A stretch of 64,000 nt of DNA from Rhodopseudomonas palustris (GCF_034479375.1 NZ_CP140155.1:2356001-2420000); one strand, 5' to 3'. Counted from the first letter of the stretch, positions 36,803-45,933 are shown. Program-made: numbers and translations. The notes: generated by a model not told the origin, from the letters alone.

Positions 36803-38125
36803 TCAGCCCAACTTCCACACCGCCATCGGCTCCGCATAGCCGCGCATCGTCACGCTTCCGAGCAATCGAGCGTCGCCGGCGTCGGCGCCGACCTCGTCGC
36901 GAATCGCCGACGAGATCAATAACTGAGTGTCGAAATCCTTGTTGAGCGATTCGAGACGCGACGCGAAATTAACGGTGTCGCCGATCACTGTGTACTCCTT
37001 GCGCCGCGGCGAACCGACGGTGCCGACCACCGCATCGCCGATATGGATGCCGATACCGATCCGCAGCGGCCAGTCCTGCCCGGCATTGTTGTCCTGCATC
37101 GCTGCCAGCATCTCGCGCGCCGCGGCCACCGCACACAACGCCGCGCGCGGGTCCGCGATCGGCGCGCCGAACAGCGCAAGAAATCCGTCGCCGAGAAACT
37201 TGTTCACGATACCGCCGTGGCGCTCGAGGATATCGACCAGAACCGCGAAGGCATCGTCGAGCCGCGCGACCACCTCCTCCGGCGATCGCAACCGAGCGGC
37301 GCCGGTGAAATTGCGGAAATCGACGAACATCACCACCACCGTCCGGGTCTCGCCCGTCACCTGCGTGCCCGCCGCGAGTAGCTGCTCCACCACTTGCGGC
37401 GAGACGTGCTGGCCGAACAGGCTGGTGATGCGGTCGCGCGCGCCCGCGGCCGAGATCGAGGTTTCGAACTGCCGGCGGAGTTGCATGCCGACGCCACCCG
37501 CGAGAACGCCGCTGGTCAGCAGCACCAGGCTGCGGATCAGGTGAAAGGCGAGATCGGGCGGCGGCTCGTGGTCGAAGCCGGGCGGATGGTACAACATCGC
37601 GATGGCGAAGAGCTCGGCGGCGGCGACGAAGCCGGTGAACAGCGACAGCCGGAAGTCGAGCCACAGCGTCGACAGGATGATGAAGATGAAATAGGCGAAC
37701 GGCACGGCGAAGGCGAGCGCCTGGTTCGGCCCCATGCTGTTCATCTGCAGATACAGTCCGACCGTCGGCAGGCTGGTCTCGATCAGCACACCGAGGTAAC
37801 GCCCGGCATGCGGCACGTCGCGCCCCTGGGCCAGTCGTCGGCGCAGCATCGCGATGATGCTGACTTCGAATACCAGCAAGGGAGCATAGGACAACAGCAA
37901 CGGGGCCAGCGAGAACTGGCCGCGCCAGATTTTTTCGATGGCCGACGGGAAGATCCAGTAGGACGTCGTGAAAATCGCCATCAGCAGTGAGACGGTGATC
38001 AGGAGCACCTTCGCCCGCAGCAGTTCGGTGCGCAGCATCTCGCGCGCCAACGCGCTGCGAAACTCATCCGTCAGCGTCGGGCGCTGCGATGAGAACTGAG
38101 ACGCCCGTCGCCACGGCATTTTCAT
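36803..38125 (-). CDS. Membrane-bound class III adenylate cyclase
   Basis: Makes cAMP. The N-terminal 225 residues hold about six TM segments; a linker RDRITSLFGQHVSPQVVEQL follows; residues about 255-440 are the catalytic domain. Metal Asp residues are in VVMFVDFRNFTG and NKFLGDGFLALFG; the Lys of that motif and the Asp-Thr of YTVIGDTVNFASRLE are adenine-selective; the transition-state Asn/Arg pair is in VNFASR. All key residues are present, so it should be active. The sensing ligand of the TM part is unknown. Confidence 0.93.
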   Translation of the reverse strand: MKMPWRRASQFSSQRPTLTDEFRSALAREMLRTELLRAKVLLITVSLLMAIFTTSYWIFPSAIEKIWRGQFSLAPLLLSYAPLLVFEVSIIAMLRRRLAQGRDVPHAGRYLGVLIETSLPTVGLYLQMNSMGPNQALAFAVPFAYFIFIILSTLWLDFRLSLFTGFVAAAELFAIAMLYHPPGFDHEPPPDLAFHLIRSLVLLTSGVLAGGVGMQLRRQFETSISAAGARDRITSLFGQHVSPQVVEQLLAAGTQVTGETRTVVVMFVDFRNFTGAARLRSPEEVVARLDDAFAVLVDILERHGGIVNKFLGDGFLALFGAPIADPRAALCAVAAAREMLAAMQDNNAGQDWPLRIGIGIHIGDAVVGTVGSPRRKEYTVIGDTVNFASRLESLNKDFDTQLLISSAIRDEVGADAGDARLLGSVTMRGYAEPMAVWKLG

Positions 38126-38153
38126 CGGACGCTCCTTCAGCCCTGATATCGGC

Positions 38154-39326
38154 TCAATCCAGCGTCCGCCGGAACCGGGTGACCGCGATGGTCATCGCTA
38201 TCAGCATCAGGGCCGCCAGCGCCAGCGTATCGTAGCGCAAATTCTCCAGCGTCGATCCCTTCAGCATGATCGACCGGACGATCCGCACATAATGCGTCAG
38301 CGGCAGGCATTCGCCGAGATATCGCGCCCAGGCCGGCATGCCTGCGAACGGAAACATGAATCCGGACAGCAGGATCGACGGCAGGAAGAACATCATCGAG
38401 GCCTGCATCGCCTGCAACTGATTCTGCACCAGCGTCGAAAAGGTGTAGCCGATCGCCAGATTGGTGGTGATGAACAGCGTCGACAGCAACGCCAGCAGCA
38501 GCAGGCTGCCGCGCAGCGGCACCCCGAACAAGAACACGCCGATGCCGAGGATCAGCGACGCCTGGATGAAGCCGACGCCGACATAAGGCAGGATCTTGCC
38601 GAGCATCACCTCGACCGGCGTGATCGGCATCGACAGCAGGTTCTCCATGGTGCCGCGTTCGATTTCGCGCGTCACCGACAGCGCGGTGAAGATCAGCATC
38701 GTCATCGTCAGGATGGTGCCGACCAGGCCGGGCACGATATTGAGCCGCGACGACGCCGCGGGGTTGTAGCGGGCGTGTGCGCGGATCTCGAACGGCGGGT
38801 TGCCGGGCTCGCCGGCGACGCGGTCGTGCTCCAGCGCGGTCTGCACGATCCGGCCGAGCGCCGACAGCGCCGAGCCGGCGGCGACCGGATCGGTGGCGTC
38901 GGCGGCGACCAGCAGCGCCGGCTTCTCGCCGCGCCGCACCGCGCGTTCGAAGCCGCGCGGGATTTCGACGCCGAACAGCACCTTGCCGGACAACAGCAGA
39001 TTGTCGAACTGCTCGACGCTCTGCACCTCCTGAACGAAGTTGAAATAAGCGGTGTTCTCCAGCGCCTTCAGGATCGAGCGGCCGAGATCACTATCCTCCT
39101 GCAGCAGCACCGCGGTCGGAAGATGCCGCGGCGTGGTGTTGATGGCATAGCCGAACAGCAGAAGCTGCATCACCGGAATCACCACGATCATCGCGAAGGT
39201 GAGACGGTCGCGGCGGAGCTGGATCAGTTCCTTCACCAGCATCGCATAGGTGCGCCGCAGGAAGCCGAAACGCGGAGGCTTGATCGGCTGGATGCGGCCG
39301 GTGGCGCTGTCGTCGGCGGCGCTCAT
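38154..39326 (-). CDS. ABC-2 type exporter permease
   Basis: Inner-membrane permease of 390 residues (YhhJ/YbhS type): one N-terminal TM (FAMIVVIPVMQLLLFGYAI), a periplasmic domain, then five TM from about residue 195 and the signature RGTMENLLSMPITPVEVMLG. The ATG overlaps the stop of the ATPase gene (ATGA). With the HlyD lipoprotein and the ATPase it forms an exporter, perhaps for drugs or an envelope component. Confidence 0.93.
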   Translation of the reverse strand: MSAADDSATGRIQPIKPPRFGFLRRTYAMLVKELIQLRRDRLTFAMIVVIPVMQLLLFGYAINTTPRHLPTAVLLQEDSDLGRSILKALENTAYFNFVQEVQSVEQFDNLLLSGKVLFGVEIPRGFERAVRRGEKPALLVAADATDPVAAGSALSALGRIVQTALEHDRVAGEPGNPPFEIRAHARYNPAASSRLNIVPGLVGTILTMTMLIFTALSVTREIERGTMENLLSMPITPVEVMLGKILPYVGVGFIQASLILGIGVFLFGVPLRGSLLLLALLSTLFITTNLAIGYTFSTLVQNQLQAMQASMMFFLPSILLSGFMFPFAGMPAWARYLGECLPLTHYVRIVRSIMLKGSTLENLRYDTLALAALMLIAMTIAVTRFRRTLD

Positions 39327-40261
39327 TGGAAATTGTCCTTGGTACGGCTCATCAGTTCGATGAACACGTCCTCGAGCGACGGCGCGCCGTGCTGCCAGTG
39401 CTGACCCGACTTGCGATAGGGCGCAATCGTCGCCTCCAGCGCGGCGTGATCGCGGCCGGAAGCGTGCAGGCTGGTGCCGAACGGCGCGACCATGTCGACG
39501 CCGGGCTTGCCGGCGAGCTCGTGTGCCAGCGCGCCGAGCCCTTCGCCGGTCACGACCCAGGTCGCCAGCGCGGACTGCGCGATCACCTCGTCGACGGTGC
39601 CGTGCGCCAGCAGATTGCCGTAGGCGATGTAGGCGATCTCGTGACAGCGCTCGGCCTCGTCCATGTAGTGCGTCGACACCAGCACGGTGAGCCCTTCCGC
39701 GGCGAGGCCGTGGATCTCGTTCCAGAAATCGCGCCGTGCCTTCGGGTCGACACCGGCGGTCGGCTCGTCGAGCAGCAGCAATTGCGGATTGGGCAGCGTG
39801 CAGGCGCCGAGCGCGAGCCGCTGTTTCCAGCCGCCGCTGAGTTCGCCGGCGAGCTGGTTCTCGCGGCCCGACAGGCCGAGCCGCCGGATCATCTCGCGCG
39901 CCGCCGCGCGGGCGTCGCGCACGCCGTAGAGCCGCGCGACGAATTCGAGGTTTTCGCGAACGGAGAGGTCCTGATACAGGCTGAAGCGCTGCGTCATGTA
40001 GCCGACCTGACGCTTGATCTTGTCGGCGTCGCGCTTGATGTCGTAGCCGAGGCAGGTGCCCTCGCCGCTGTCCGGCGTCAGCAGGCCGCACAGCATCCGG
40101 ATCGTCGTGGTCTTGCCGGAACCGTTGGGGCCGAGGAAGCCGTAGATCGAACCGCGCTTCACCTGCATCGACAGATCGTGCACCACCTCGCGGCCGTTGA
40201 AGGACTTGCTCAGCCCCCTGACGTCGATGGCGATGTCGGCAGCGGCCGATGCGGCGGTCAT
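39323..40261 (-). CDS. ABC exporter ATPase
   Basis: A 312-residue DrrA/CcmA-like ATPase. Walker A LGPNGSGKTTTIR near residue 41, Q-loop YMTQRFSLYQDLSVREN, signature ELSGGWKQRLALG near 140, Walker B QLLLLDEPTAGVD near 160, and H-loop STHYMDEAERC. One ATPase domain is present rather than the tandem pair of YbhF. The ATG overlaps the end of the HlyD gene, and its own stop overlaps the permease start. Confidence 0.95.
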   Translation of the reverse strand: MTAASAAADIAIDVRGLSKSFNGREVVHDLSMQVKRGSIYGFLGPNGSGKTTTIRMLCGLLTPDSGEGTCLGYDIKRDADKIKRQVGYMTQRFSLYQDLSVRENLEFVARLYGVRDARAAAREMIRRLGLSGRENQLAGELSGGWKQRLALGACTLPNPQLLLLDEPTAGVDPKARRDFWNEIHGLAAEGLTVLVSTHYMDEAERCHEIAYIAYGNLLAHGTVDEVIAQSALATWVVTGEGLGALAHELAGKPGVDMVAPFGTSLHASGRDHAALEATIAPYRKSGQHWQHGAPSLEDVFIELMSRTKDNFQ

Positions 40262-41058
40262 GACTTGCCGCCCGCTGCGGCCGGCGTCTGTGCCGGCGTC
40301 TTCGGCGTCAAATAAACGCTGACCGGCTGGCCGACGCGCAGGCTGGCCGGCCGCTCCGGCCGCGCCTGGATCAGATAGACCAGCTTGTTGCGCTCGTCCT
40401 GGCTGTAGATCACCGGCGGCGTGTATTCCGCCGTGGTCGCGATGAAGTAGATCTTGGCGGTGAGATCCGGCGCGCAGTTGTCGCAGGTCACGCGGATGGT
40501 GTCGCCGATCGCGAGCGTCGGCAGCGCCGCCTCGGGCACGAAGAATCGCAGCTTCATGTTGCCGGGCGGCAGGATCGACAGCACCGGCTTCTGCGCCGCC
40601 ACCATCTCGCCCTCGCGGAAATAGATCTGCTGCACATTGCCGGTGACCGGCGCGTAGATTTGGCGACGCATCAGCCGGGTCTTCGAGGTCTCGACGCGGG
40701 CTTCGGCCACGCGCAGCGCCGAGATCGCGGAATCGAGATTGGCCTGCGTGCCGGAGCCGGTCTTGGACAGCGACTGCGCGCGGTCGAAGCTCTGCTTGGC
40801 GTTGGCGAGCGTGGCGTTGTTCTGGTTGAGGTCGGCCTGCTGCAGATCGTCGTCCAGCGTATAGATCAGCTCGCCCTTGCGGGCCTCGTCGCCCTCGCGG
40901 ACCGTCAGCCTGGTGATGCGGCCGGATTCGTCGGGGCTGACGAAGATCAGGTCGGCCTCGACCCAGCCCTGATAGCCGGGATCAGCTTTGTTGGTGCAGC
41001 CCGCGATCGCCAACAGCGCGGCGACGGCAACAGCGGCGTGGATCGGGCGCGCGATCAT
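40258..41058 (-). CDS. HlyD-family periplasmic adaptor lipoprotein
   Basis: A 266-residue membrane-fusion protein (YbhG/YhiI type). Lipobox LLAIAGC with the lipidated Cys21, a lipoyl half VSPDESGRITRLTVREGDEA, a coiled hairpin, and the second lipoyl half YAPVTGNVQQIYFREGEMV. It ends with a Pro/Ala/Gly-rich tail. Overlaps with both neighbours (tetR stop and ATPase start) show a tightly coupled operon. Confidence 0.9.
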   Translation of the reverse strand: MIARPIHAAVAVAALLAIAGCTNKADPGYQGWVEADLIFVSPDESGRITRLTVREGDEARKGELIYTLDDDLQQADLNQNNATLANAKQSFDRAQSLSKTGSGTQANLDSAISALRVAEARVETSKTRLMRRQIYAPVTGNVQQIYFREGEMVAAQKPVLSILPPGNMKLRFFVPEAALPTLAIGDTIRVTCDNCAPDLTAKIYFIATTAEYTPPVIYSQDERNKLVYLIQARPERPASLRVGQPVSVYLTPKTPAQTPAAAGGKS

Positions 41059-41783
41059 GTCGCTTTCCCTTCGTTGAAAATCATGGCGATGTGACTCCGC
41101 AGCAGGCCGAGCGAATCCAGCGGCGAATAGCGATCGAAAAGTCCCTGCCAGATCACCGTCAGCATCGCCGGCGCCATGATCAGTTGCGGAAATTGCAGCA
41201 GCGCGTCATTGCGGATTTCGCCGCGCTCGATGCCGTAGGCAATGACGCGGCGCATCGCCGCGAGGCCGCGCACGACGACTTCGCGATAGTGGAATTCGGC
41301 GAGTGACGGAAACCGCGGCCCCTCGGTGATCATCAGCCGCAGCAGATCGGCGCGCCGGGTCTGCGTCACTTCCCGAACGAAGACCTCCGCGAACATCTCG
41401 AACGTCGCCCGCGCCGATACCCCCGGCAATGGCGGCGCATCGAGCTTCTCGATCAGCGGCAGCATCGCCGAGCGCAGCAACTCCTGGAACAACGCCTCCT
41501 TGTCGGCGAAGTACAGATAGATCGTGCCCTTGGCGACGCCGGCGCGCTTCGCCACGTCTTCGAGTCGCGTCGCCGCGAACCCGCGGGCAATGAACTCATC
41601 GAGCGCGGCGTCGACGATCGCGGCGCGGCGCTCCGCCGCGCGCAACGCGCGTGTCGAGGCGGCGGCGTTGCGGGACGGTTCGCTCGTCGCATCGGCGGGC
41701 TTGGCCCGGCCGCGCGGGGCCGGTGCCGGGCCGGGAGTGACGGAGGTCGATCGCCTGGTCGGTCGGGAAGTGGAATCCTTCAT
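41055..41783 (-). CDS. TetR-family regulator of the ABC exporter operon
   Basis: A 242-residue TetR protein with a long basic, Pro-rich N-terminal arm (residues 1-45) before the HTH TRLEDVAKRAGVAKGTIYLY (about 73-92). It is the first gene of an operon with hlyD, ATPase and permease genes and overlaps hlyD by four bases. A perfect 22-bp palindrome lies 8 bp upstream between -35 and -10 elements, so autorepression is likely. Confidence 0.9.
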   Translation of the reverse strand: MKDSTSRPTRRSTSVTPGPAPAPRGRAKPADATSEPSRNAAASTRALRAAERRAAIVDAALDEFIARGFAATRLEDVAKRAGVAKGTIYLYFADKEALFQELLRSAMLPLIEKLDAPPLPGVSARATFEMFAEVFVREVTQTRRADLLRLMITEGPRFPSLAEFHYREVVVRGLAAMRRVIAYGIERGEIRNDALLQFPQLIMAPAMLTVIWQGLFDRYSPLDSLGLLRSHIAMIFNEGKAT

Positions 41784-41789
41784 CCCAAA

Positions 41790-41818
41790 CTTATGACTGA
41801 CCGGTCAGTCATATTCAA
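41790..41818 (-). promoter_or_regulatory. Promoter with 22-bp perfect palindromic operator
   Basis: The palindrome at 41792-41813 has halves TATGACTGACC and GGTCAGTCATA. On the minus strand it sits between TTGAAT (41813-41818) and CATAAG (41790-41795), 17 bp apart. The ATG at 41783 is six bases beyond the -10, so the transcript may have almost no leader. Confidence 0.75.
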
Positions 41819-41928
41819 GACCGGATCTTGACGGAGGCGCCTCGACCGGGTCGGGGTCCTTCCGGACAAGTTGCGGAACGACGGCTCTCAACCGGGATTG
41901 TCCCACGAGATCACAAAGGGAGAGAGAC

Positions 41929-42132
41929 ATGGCATCGACCGAATGGATGTGGGGCATCGGCATCATCATTCTCGGCCTCGCGATGGCGTTCGCGCTGATG
42001 CGCAATCGCAGCCGCACCGCATCGGAGAAGCGGCAGACCGAAGCCGGGACCGAGGACGTCTATCGCGCCGCGCAGCGTAAGGAAGACGGCAAGCTGCAGC
42101 CCGAAGAGCGCGCGCCGCGCCCGCTGCCATAG
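41929..42132 (+). CDS. Small single-pass membrane protein
   Basis: A 67-residue protein with one TM helix (WMWGIGIIILGLAMAFALM, residues about 6-24) and a charged cytoplasmic tail rich in Glu, Lys and Arg. AAAGGGAGAGAG precedes the ATG. No family is recognised. It is divergent from the tetR exporter operon, so the operator region may affect it. Confidence 0.72.
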   Translation: MASTEWMWGIGIIILGLAMAFALMRNRSRTASEKRQTEAGTEDVYRAAQRKEDGKLQPEERAPRPLP

Positions 42133-42154
42133 TCCAGCCGGATCGGCGGCGCGA

Positions 42155-42565
42155 TCAGGCGTGAAATTTTAGGCCGTCGAGGATCTTGTCCACCACCTTG
42201 CGGTCGGCGCGCACTGCGAGCCCGACCAGATTGAGATCGGCGCGCGCCACCGCCCTCACCGCCTCGCGGTTCGCGGCGTCGTGCGTGGTCGTGAACATGT
42301 CCTCGGTGTAGACGGCCGCAGTCACGTTGCGCGCGAGTGCCCGCTCCAGCGCGCGGGACAGCGCCGCCCGGTCGGTGCCGTAGATCAGGATCGGCTGGCC
42401 GATCAAGGCGTGATACGGCGTGCCGCTGCCGTCCTGATACGGTTCGCCGATGCATTCCGGAAACGCCGCGGCGATCCCCGAGGTCAGAAAGGCGGCGACG
42501 TTGAGCTTCTGCCAGGCTTCCAGGTCGGAGCGGATCACCAACGCGATCTTGGTATCGAACTGCAT
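42155..42565 (-). CDS. DUF2000 family protein
   Basis: A 136-residue cytoplasmic protein. The sequence MQFDTKIALVIRSDLEAWQK and QPILIYGTDRAALSRALERA fit the DUF2000 family (peptidyl-tRNA-hydrolase-like fold, function unknown). Length is normal. It stands 30 bp downstream of the DUF4189 gene on the same strand. Confidence 0.8.
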   Translation of the reverse strand: MQFDTKIALVIRSDLEAWQKLNVAAFLTSGIAAAFPECIGEPYQDGSGTPYHALIGQPILIYGTDRAALSRALERALARNVTAAVYTEDMFTTTHDAANREAVRAVARADLNLVGLAVRADRKVVDKILDGLKFHA

Positions 42566-42596
42566 GCGAAATCCGTAGCCGAAGACGGCCGGAGAG

Positions 42597-42983
42597 TCAG
42601 CCCTTGGCGTCGCAGGCCCAGGCCCGGATCACGCATTCCTTGCCGCCATATTCGTAGCATTTGCGAGTCGCGGCGTTCAGCGATGATGAAATCTTCGGCT
42701 CGACCGCATAGCCGTGCGCGCCGCAGGGATTCAGCAGATCGATCGCCAGCGCCGCGCAGGCGCGCCGCATCGTGATGGTGGTGCAATCGCCGTTGCATTG
42801 CTTGCGCGCGGCGGCGACCGCGGCGGCATCGGCCGCATAGTCGAAGGCCTTGCCGTAAGCCCCGCATTTGCCGACGGCGAGAGCACCGGCGGCGAGAGCC
42901 GGCGCGGACGCGGCCGACAAGACCACCAACAAGGCAGCAAGAAGCGCGCCGCAACGGCGCGGAGCAGCAGACAACCCCAACAT
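42597..42983 (-). CDS. Secreted Cys-rich protein (DUF4189-like)
   Basis: A 128-residue protein with a signal peptide of about 31 residues (LLAALLVVLSAASAPALAAG). The mature part has seven or more Cys in DUF4189 style: KCGAYGKAFDYAADAAAVAA, then KQCNGDCTTI, CAALAIDLLNPCGAHGYAV and KECVIRAWACDAKG. Two pseudo-repeats of the AYGKAFDY / AHGYAVE type are seen. It is likely periplasmic with disulfides; function unknown. Confidence 0.78.
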   Translation of the reverse strand: MLGLSAAPRRCGALLAALLVVLSAASAPALAAGALAVGKCGAYGKAFDYAADAAAVAAARKQCNGDCTTITMRRACAALAIDLLNPCGAHGYAVEPKISSSLNAATRKCYEYGGKECVIRAWACDAKG

Positions 42984-43060
42984 CCCCTCCCCAAGTAACC
43001 CGGTGGAACTCTAGGGCGAGAGGACTTTCAACTTGGTGAATAATCCGTCGCGCGCCACGC

Positions 43061-44662
43061 TCAGCCGCGGCGGGCATCCTCGAGCGCCTGAGGCGTGTCG
43101 ATGTCGAGAAACGCGGCGTGGCCGTCGACCGGCACTTCGGTCACCGCCTCGCCGTGCTTCGCGATCAGATGCCGCGCACCGATATCGCCGTCGAGCGTCA
43201 TCAGCTCGGGGAAGAAGCGCCGCGACCACAACACCGGATTGCCGCGGCGGCCGTCCGCGACCGGCACCACGATCAGCCCGCCGCGATCCGGATCGAAGGC
43301 GTCGATCAGCCGGTCGATCAGGTGAGAGTCGATCAGCGGCATGTCGCCGAGACAGACCACCGCCCCGTCGGCATCGTCCGGCACCGCACCGACACCGGCT
43401 TTCACCGACGACGCGAGGCCTTCGGCGAAGGCGGGATTGTGGACGAAGGAAACGTCGAGACCGGACAGCGCGGCCTCGACCTTGTCGGCCTGATGCCCGG
43501 TGACCACGATCGCGCGCGACGCTTTCGACGCCAGCACCTGCTCTGTCACGATCCGCACCAGCGGCGTGCCGTTCAGCTCGGCGAGCAGCTTGTTGGGCCC
43601 GCCCATCCGGGTCGAGCGGCCGGCGGCGAGTACGATCGCCGCGACGTTGCGGCCGCCTTCGGCGACCGGCACGCGCGGCTGCGGCCGGGTCACGATCTCC
43701 ATCAGCAAGCCCCCGACGCCCATGCCGGTGATATCGGCGCGCGTCACGTTCAGACCCGCGAGCAGCCGCATCAGCACCCAGTCGAATCCGTTCTCGACCG
43801 GCGAGCGCGCGCAGCCCGGCGCGCCCAGCACCGGCACGCCGGAAACGCGGCCGATCAGCAGCAGATTGCCGGGATCGACCGGCATTCCGAAATGTTCGAT
43901 CGCGCCGCCAACGGCGCCGATCGCCGCCGGGATCACATCGCGGCGATCGGCGATCGCCGAGGCGCCGAACACGATCACCAGCTCCGCGCCGAGGCCGAGC
44001 AATTCCTGCAGCGCCGCTGCGAGCGCAGACTCGTCATGAGCGATGCGGCGCTCGGCGATGATCTCGGCCCCCGCCGGCGCCAGCCGCTCGGCGGTGACGC
44101 GCAGGGTCTTGTCGATCACCTTGCTCGCCAGGCCCGGCAGTTGCGTCGAGACCACGCCGACACGCTTGATCACATAGGGCGCGACCCGCAGCGCCGAGCC
44201 CTGCGCGGCCGCCACCGCCGCGTCACGCAGTTTGCCTTCGACGCCGAACGGGATCAGCTTGACGGTCGCGATCATCTCGCCTTCGACCACCGGCTTGAAC
44301 GCCGGCAGCGTCGCGAAGGTGATCGCCTCGTCGATCGCATTGACGCGATCGACCGCGGCGCGATCGATCACCAGCACGCCGGGCCGTTGCGCGAACAGAT
44401 TGGCGCGGCCGGTGAAGGCGCGCTCGACATGGACGCCATCGCCGGCGACGGCCTTCGCGACATCGGCGGCGGCGACGTCTTCCGAGACGTCGCCCGGCTC
44501 GAGCTGGACCACCACGATCTCGGTTACGCCGGCACGTTCGAGCGCCTCGACCTCGGCCGGGCCGATCGCGGTGCCCTTCTTCAGCAGCAAGCCATTCCGG
44601 CGCAGCGCATGCACGGTGACGCCGCCGATCGCATCGGCCGGACGGCGCGGGCCGAACTTCAT
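43061..44662 (-). CDS. MoeA-like / MobA-like fusion: molybdopterin cytidylyltransferase
   Basis: A 533-residue fusion. The N-terminal part (about 1-330) is a molybdopterin-binding MoeA/MogA-like domain with ELVIVFGASAIADRRDVIP. The C-terminal part (about 337-533) is an NTP-transferase domain with VLAAGRSTRMGGPNKLLAEL and CLGDMPLID. It likely makes the cytosine-dinucleotide molybdenum cofactor for a xanthine-oxidase-family enzyme. It overlaps the XdhC-like gene by four bases at the end of the cox-type cluster. Confidence 0.88.
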   Translation of the reverse strand: MKFGPRRPADAIGGVTVHALRRNGLLLKKGTAIGPAEVEALERAGVTEIVVVQLEPGDVSEDVAAADVAKAVAGDGVHVERAFTGRANLFAQRPGVLVIDRAAVDRVNAIDEAITFATLPAFKPVVEGEMIATVKLIPFGVEGKLRDAAVAAAQGSALRVAPYVIKRVGVVSTQLPGLASKVIDKTLRVTAERLAPAGAEIIAERRIAHDESALAAALQELLGLGAELVIVFGASAIADRRDVIPAAIGAVGGAIEHFGMPVDPGNLLLIGRVSGVPVLGAPGCARSPVENGFDWVLMRLLAGLNVTRADITGMGVGGLLMEIVTRPQPRVPVAEGGRNVAAIVLAAGRSTRMGGPNKLLAELNGTPLVRIVTEQVLASKASRAIVVTGHQADKVEAALSGLDVSFVHNPAFAEGLASSVKAGVGAVPDDADGAVVCLGDMPLIDSHLIDRLIDAFDPDRGGLIVVPVADGRRGNPVLWSRRFFPELMTLDGDIGARHLIAKHGEAVTEVPVDGHAAFLDIDTPQALEDARRG

Positions 44663-45351
44663 GGCGCGCTCGGCTTTGGTTGACGCAGAGTCGCGGTGAT
44701 CTCGGCCATGATCGACACCGCGATCTCCGACGGCGACACCGCGCCGATGGCGAGCCCGATCGGCGCGTGGATGCGCGCGACGTCGGCGTCGGAGGCGCCC
44801 TGCTCTTTCAGGCGGTCGATCCGCCGTGCATGGGTCTTCTTCGAGCCCAGCGCACCGATGTAGAAGCAGTCGCGCGCGAAGGCGTGCAGCAGAGCCGGAT
44901 CGTCGATCTTCGGATCGTGGGTCAGCGCGACGAAGGCGGTGTAGTGATCGATATTCAGCGGCGGCAGCGCGACGTCGGGCCATTCCGCGATCAGCGGCAC
45001 GTCCGGAAACCGCTCCGGGCTCGCAAACGCGGTGCGCGGGTCGACCACGGTGACGTCGTAGCCGAGCGACCGCGCCAACGGCGCCAGCGCCTGACTGATA
45101 TGCACCGCGCCGACGATCACCAGCTTCGCTGTCGGCGCATAGACGTTGAGAAACAGCTTGCGGCCGTCGACCTCGATCGTCGCGCTCTTGCCCATCCGCA
45201 ATTGCTTCGACAGTTCGGCCGCGAGCGGGTCGGCGGCTATCTCGGCCGCCTTGATGAGGCGCTGCTCGCCGGTCGCGGTGTCGGTGACGACGATCACCGG
45301 CCGCCGCGCGGCGCGCTCGGCGTTGAGTTGTTGCAACGTTTCAAGTTTCAC
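44659..45351 (-). CDS. XdhC C-terminal (Rossmann) domain protein
   Basis: A 230-residue chaperone piece for molybdenum hydroxylases. The Rossmann motif KLVIVGAVHISQALAPLARS starts near residue 78; YIGALGSKKTHARRIDRL and IGLAIGAVSPSEIAVSIMAE are typical XdhC C-terminal blocks. The N-terminal XdhC domain is a separate gene upstream (45584-45907), with a repeat between. Together they would inspect and insert sulfurated cofactor. Confidence 0.88.
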   Translation of the reverse strand: MKLETLQQLNAERAARRPVIVVTDTATGEQRLIKAAEIAADPLAAELSKQLRMGKSATIEVDGRKLFLNVYAPTAKLVIVGAVHISQALAPLARSLGYDVTVVDPRTAFASPERFPDVPLIAEWPDVALPPLNIDHYTAFVALTHDPKIDDPALLHAFARDCFYIGALGSKKTHARRIDRLKEQGASDADVARIHAPIGLAIGAVSPSEIAVSIMAEITATLRQPKPSAP

Positions 45352-45421
45352 AGTAACCGCCCCGCTTGCCTAACTCGCACCTCAGAACCCAGCCGAAGAC
45401 AACGGCCTTGGAAGCGAAACT

Positions 45422-45542
45422 CCGTCATTGCGAGGAGCCCCCGGATCGGCGCTCAGCGCCGTCCGAGGACAGGCTCCGCGACGAAGCAATCCAGCTAGGT
45501 GCACTGAGCTTCTGGATTGCTTCGCTTCGCTCGCAATGACGG
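45422..45542. repeat. Paired REP palindromes (family 3) between the two XdhC halves
   Basis: Arms CCGTCATTGCGAGGAGCCC and ...CTTCGCTCGCAATGACGGA with AAGCAATCCAG / CTGGATTGCTTCG inside. Same family as 11271-11358. Confidence 0.82.
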
Positions 45543-45583
45543 AGGAACTCTCACTTCCTCAGTCACGTTCTCGCCCCCTGAGA

Positions 45584-45907
45584 CTAACCGACCTTCTCGA
45601 CGAACACCCGGATGGTGCCGCCGCAGGACAGCCCGACCTTCCAGGCGGTCTCGTCGGCCACGCCGAATTCCAGCAGCTTCGGCGCGCCGCTCTCGATCAC
45701 GTCGAGCGCCTCGGTGACCACCGCGCCCTCGACGCAGCCGCCGGAGACCGAGCCCAGGAAGGTGCCGTCGTTGTTGATGACGAGGCTGGAGCCGGCGGGG
45801 CGCGGGGCGGAGCCCCAGGTCTCGACCACGGTGGCGAGCGCGACGCCGTGGCCGGCCTTCTTCCAGTCTTCCGCCGCTTTGAGAATGTCTTCGTCGCGAT
45901 CGAGCAT
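45584..45907 (-). CDS. XdhC N-terminal (CoxI-like) domain protein
   Basis: A 107-residue protein equal to the XdhC_CoxI domain alone: ATVVETWGSAPRPAGSSLVI near residue 26, GTFLGSVSGGCVEGAVVTEA near 48 and VGLSCGGTIRVFVE near the end, with both conserved Cys. It ends about 230 bp before the C-terminal-domain gene. Either this is a natural two-gene XdhC or the result of a split; both pieces are intact and on one strand. Confidence 0.88.
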   Translation of the reverse strand: MLDRDEDILKAAEDWKKAGHGVALATVVETWGSAPRPAGSSLVINNDGTFLGSVSGGCVEGAVVTEALDVIESGAPKLLEFGVADETAWKVGLSCGGTIRVFVEKVG

Positions 45908-45933
45908 CGGACGTCTCCTCTGCGATGACTTGG

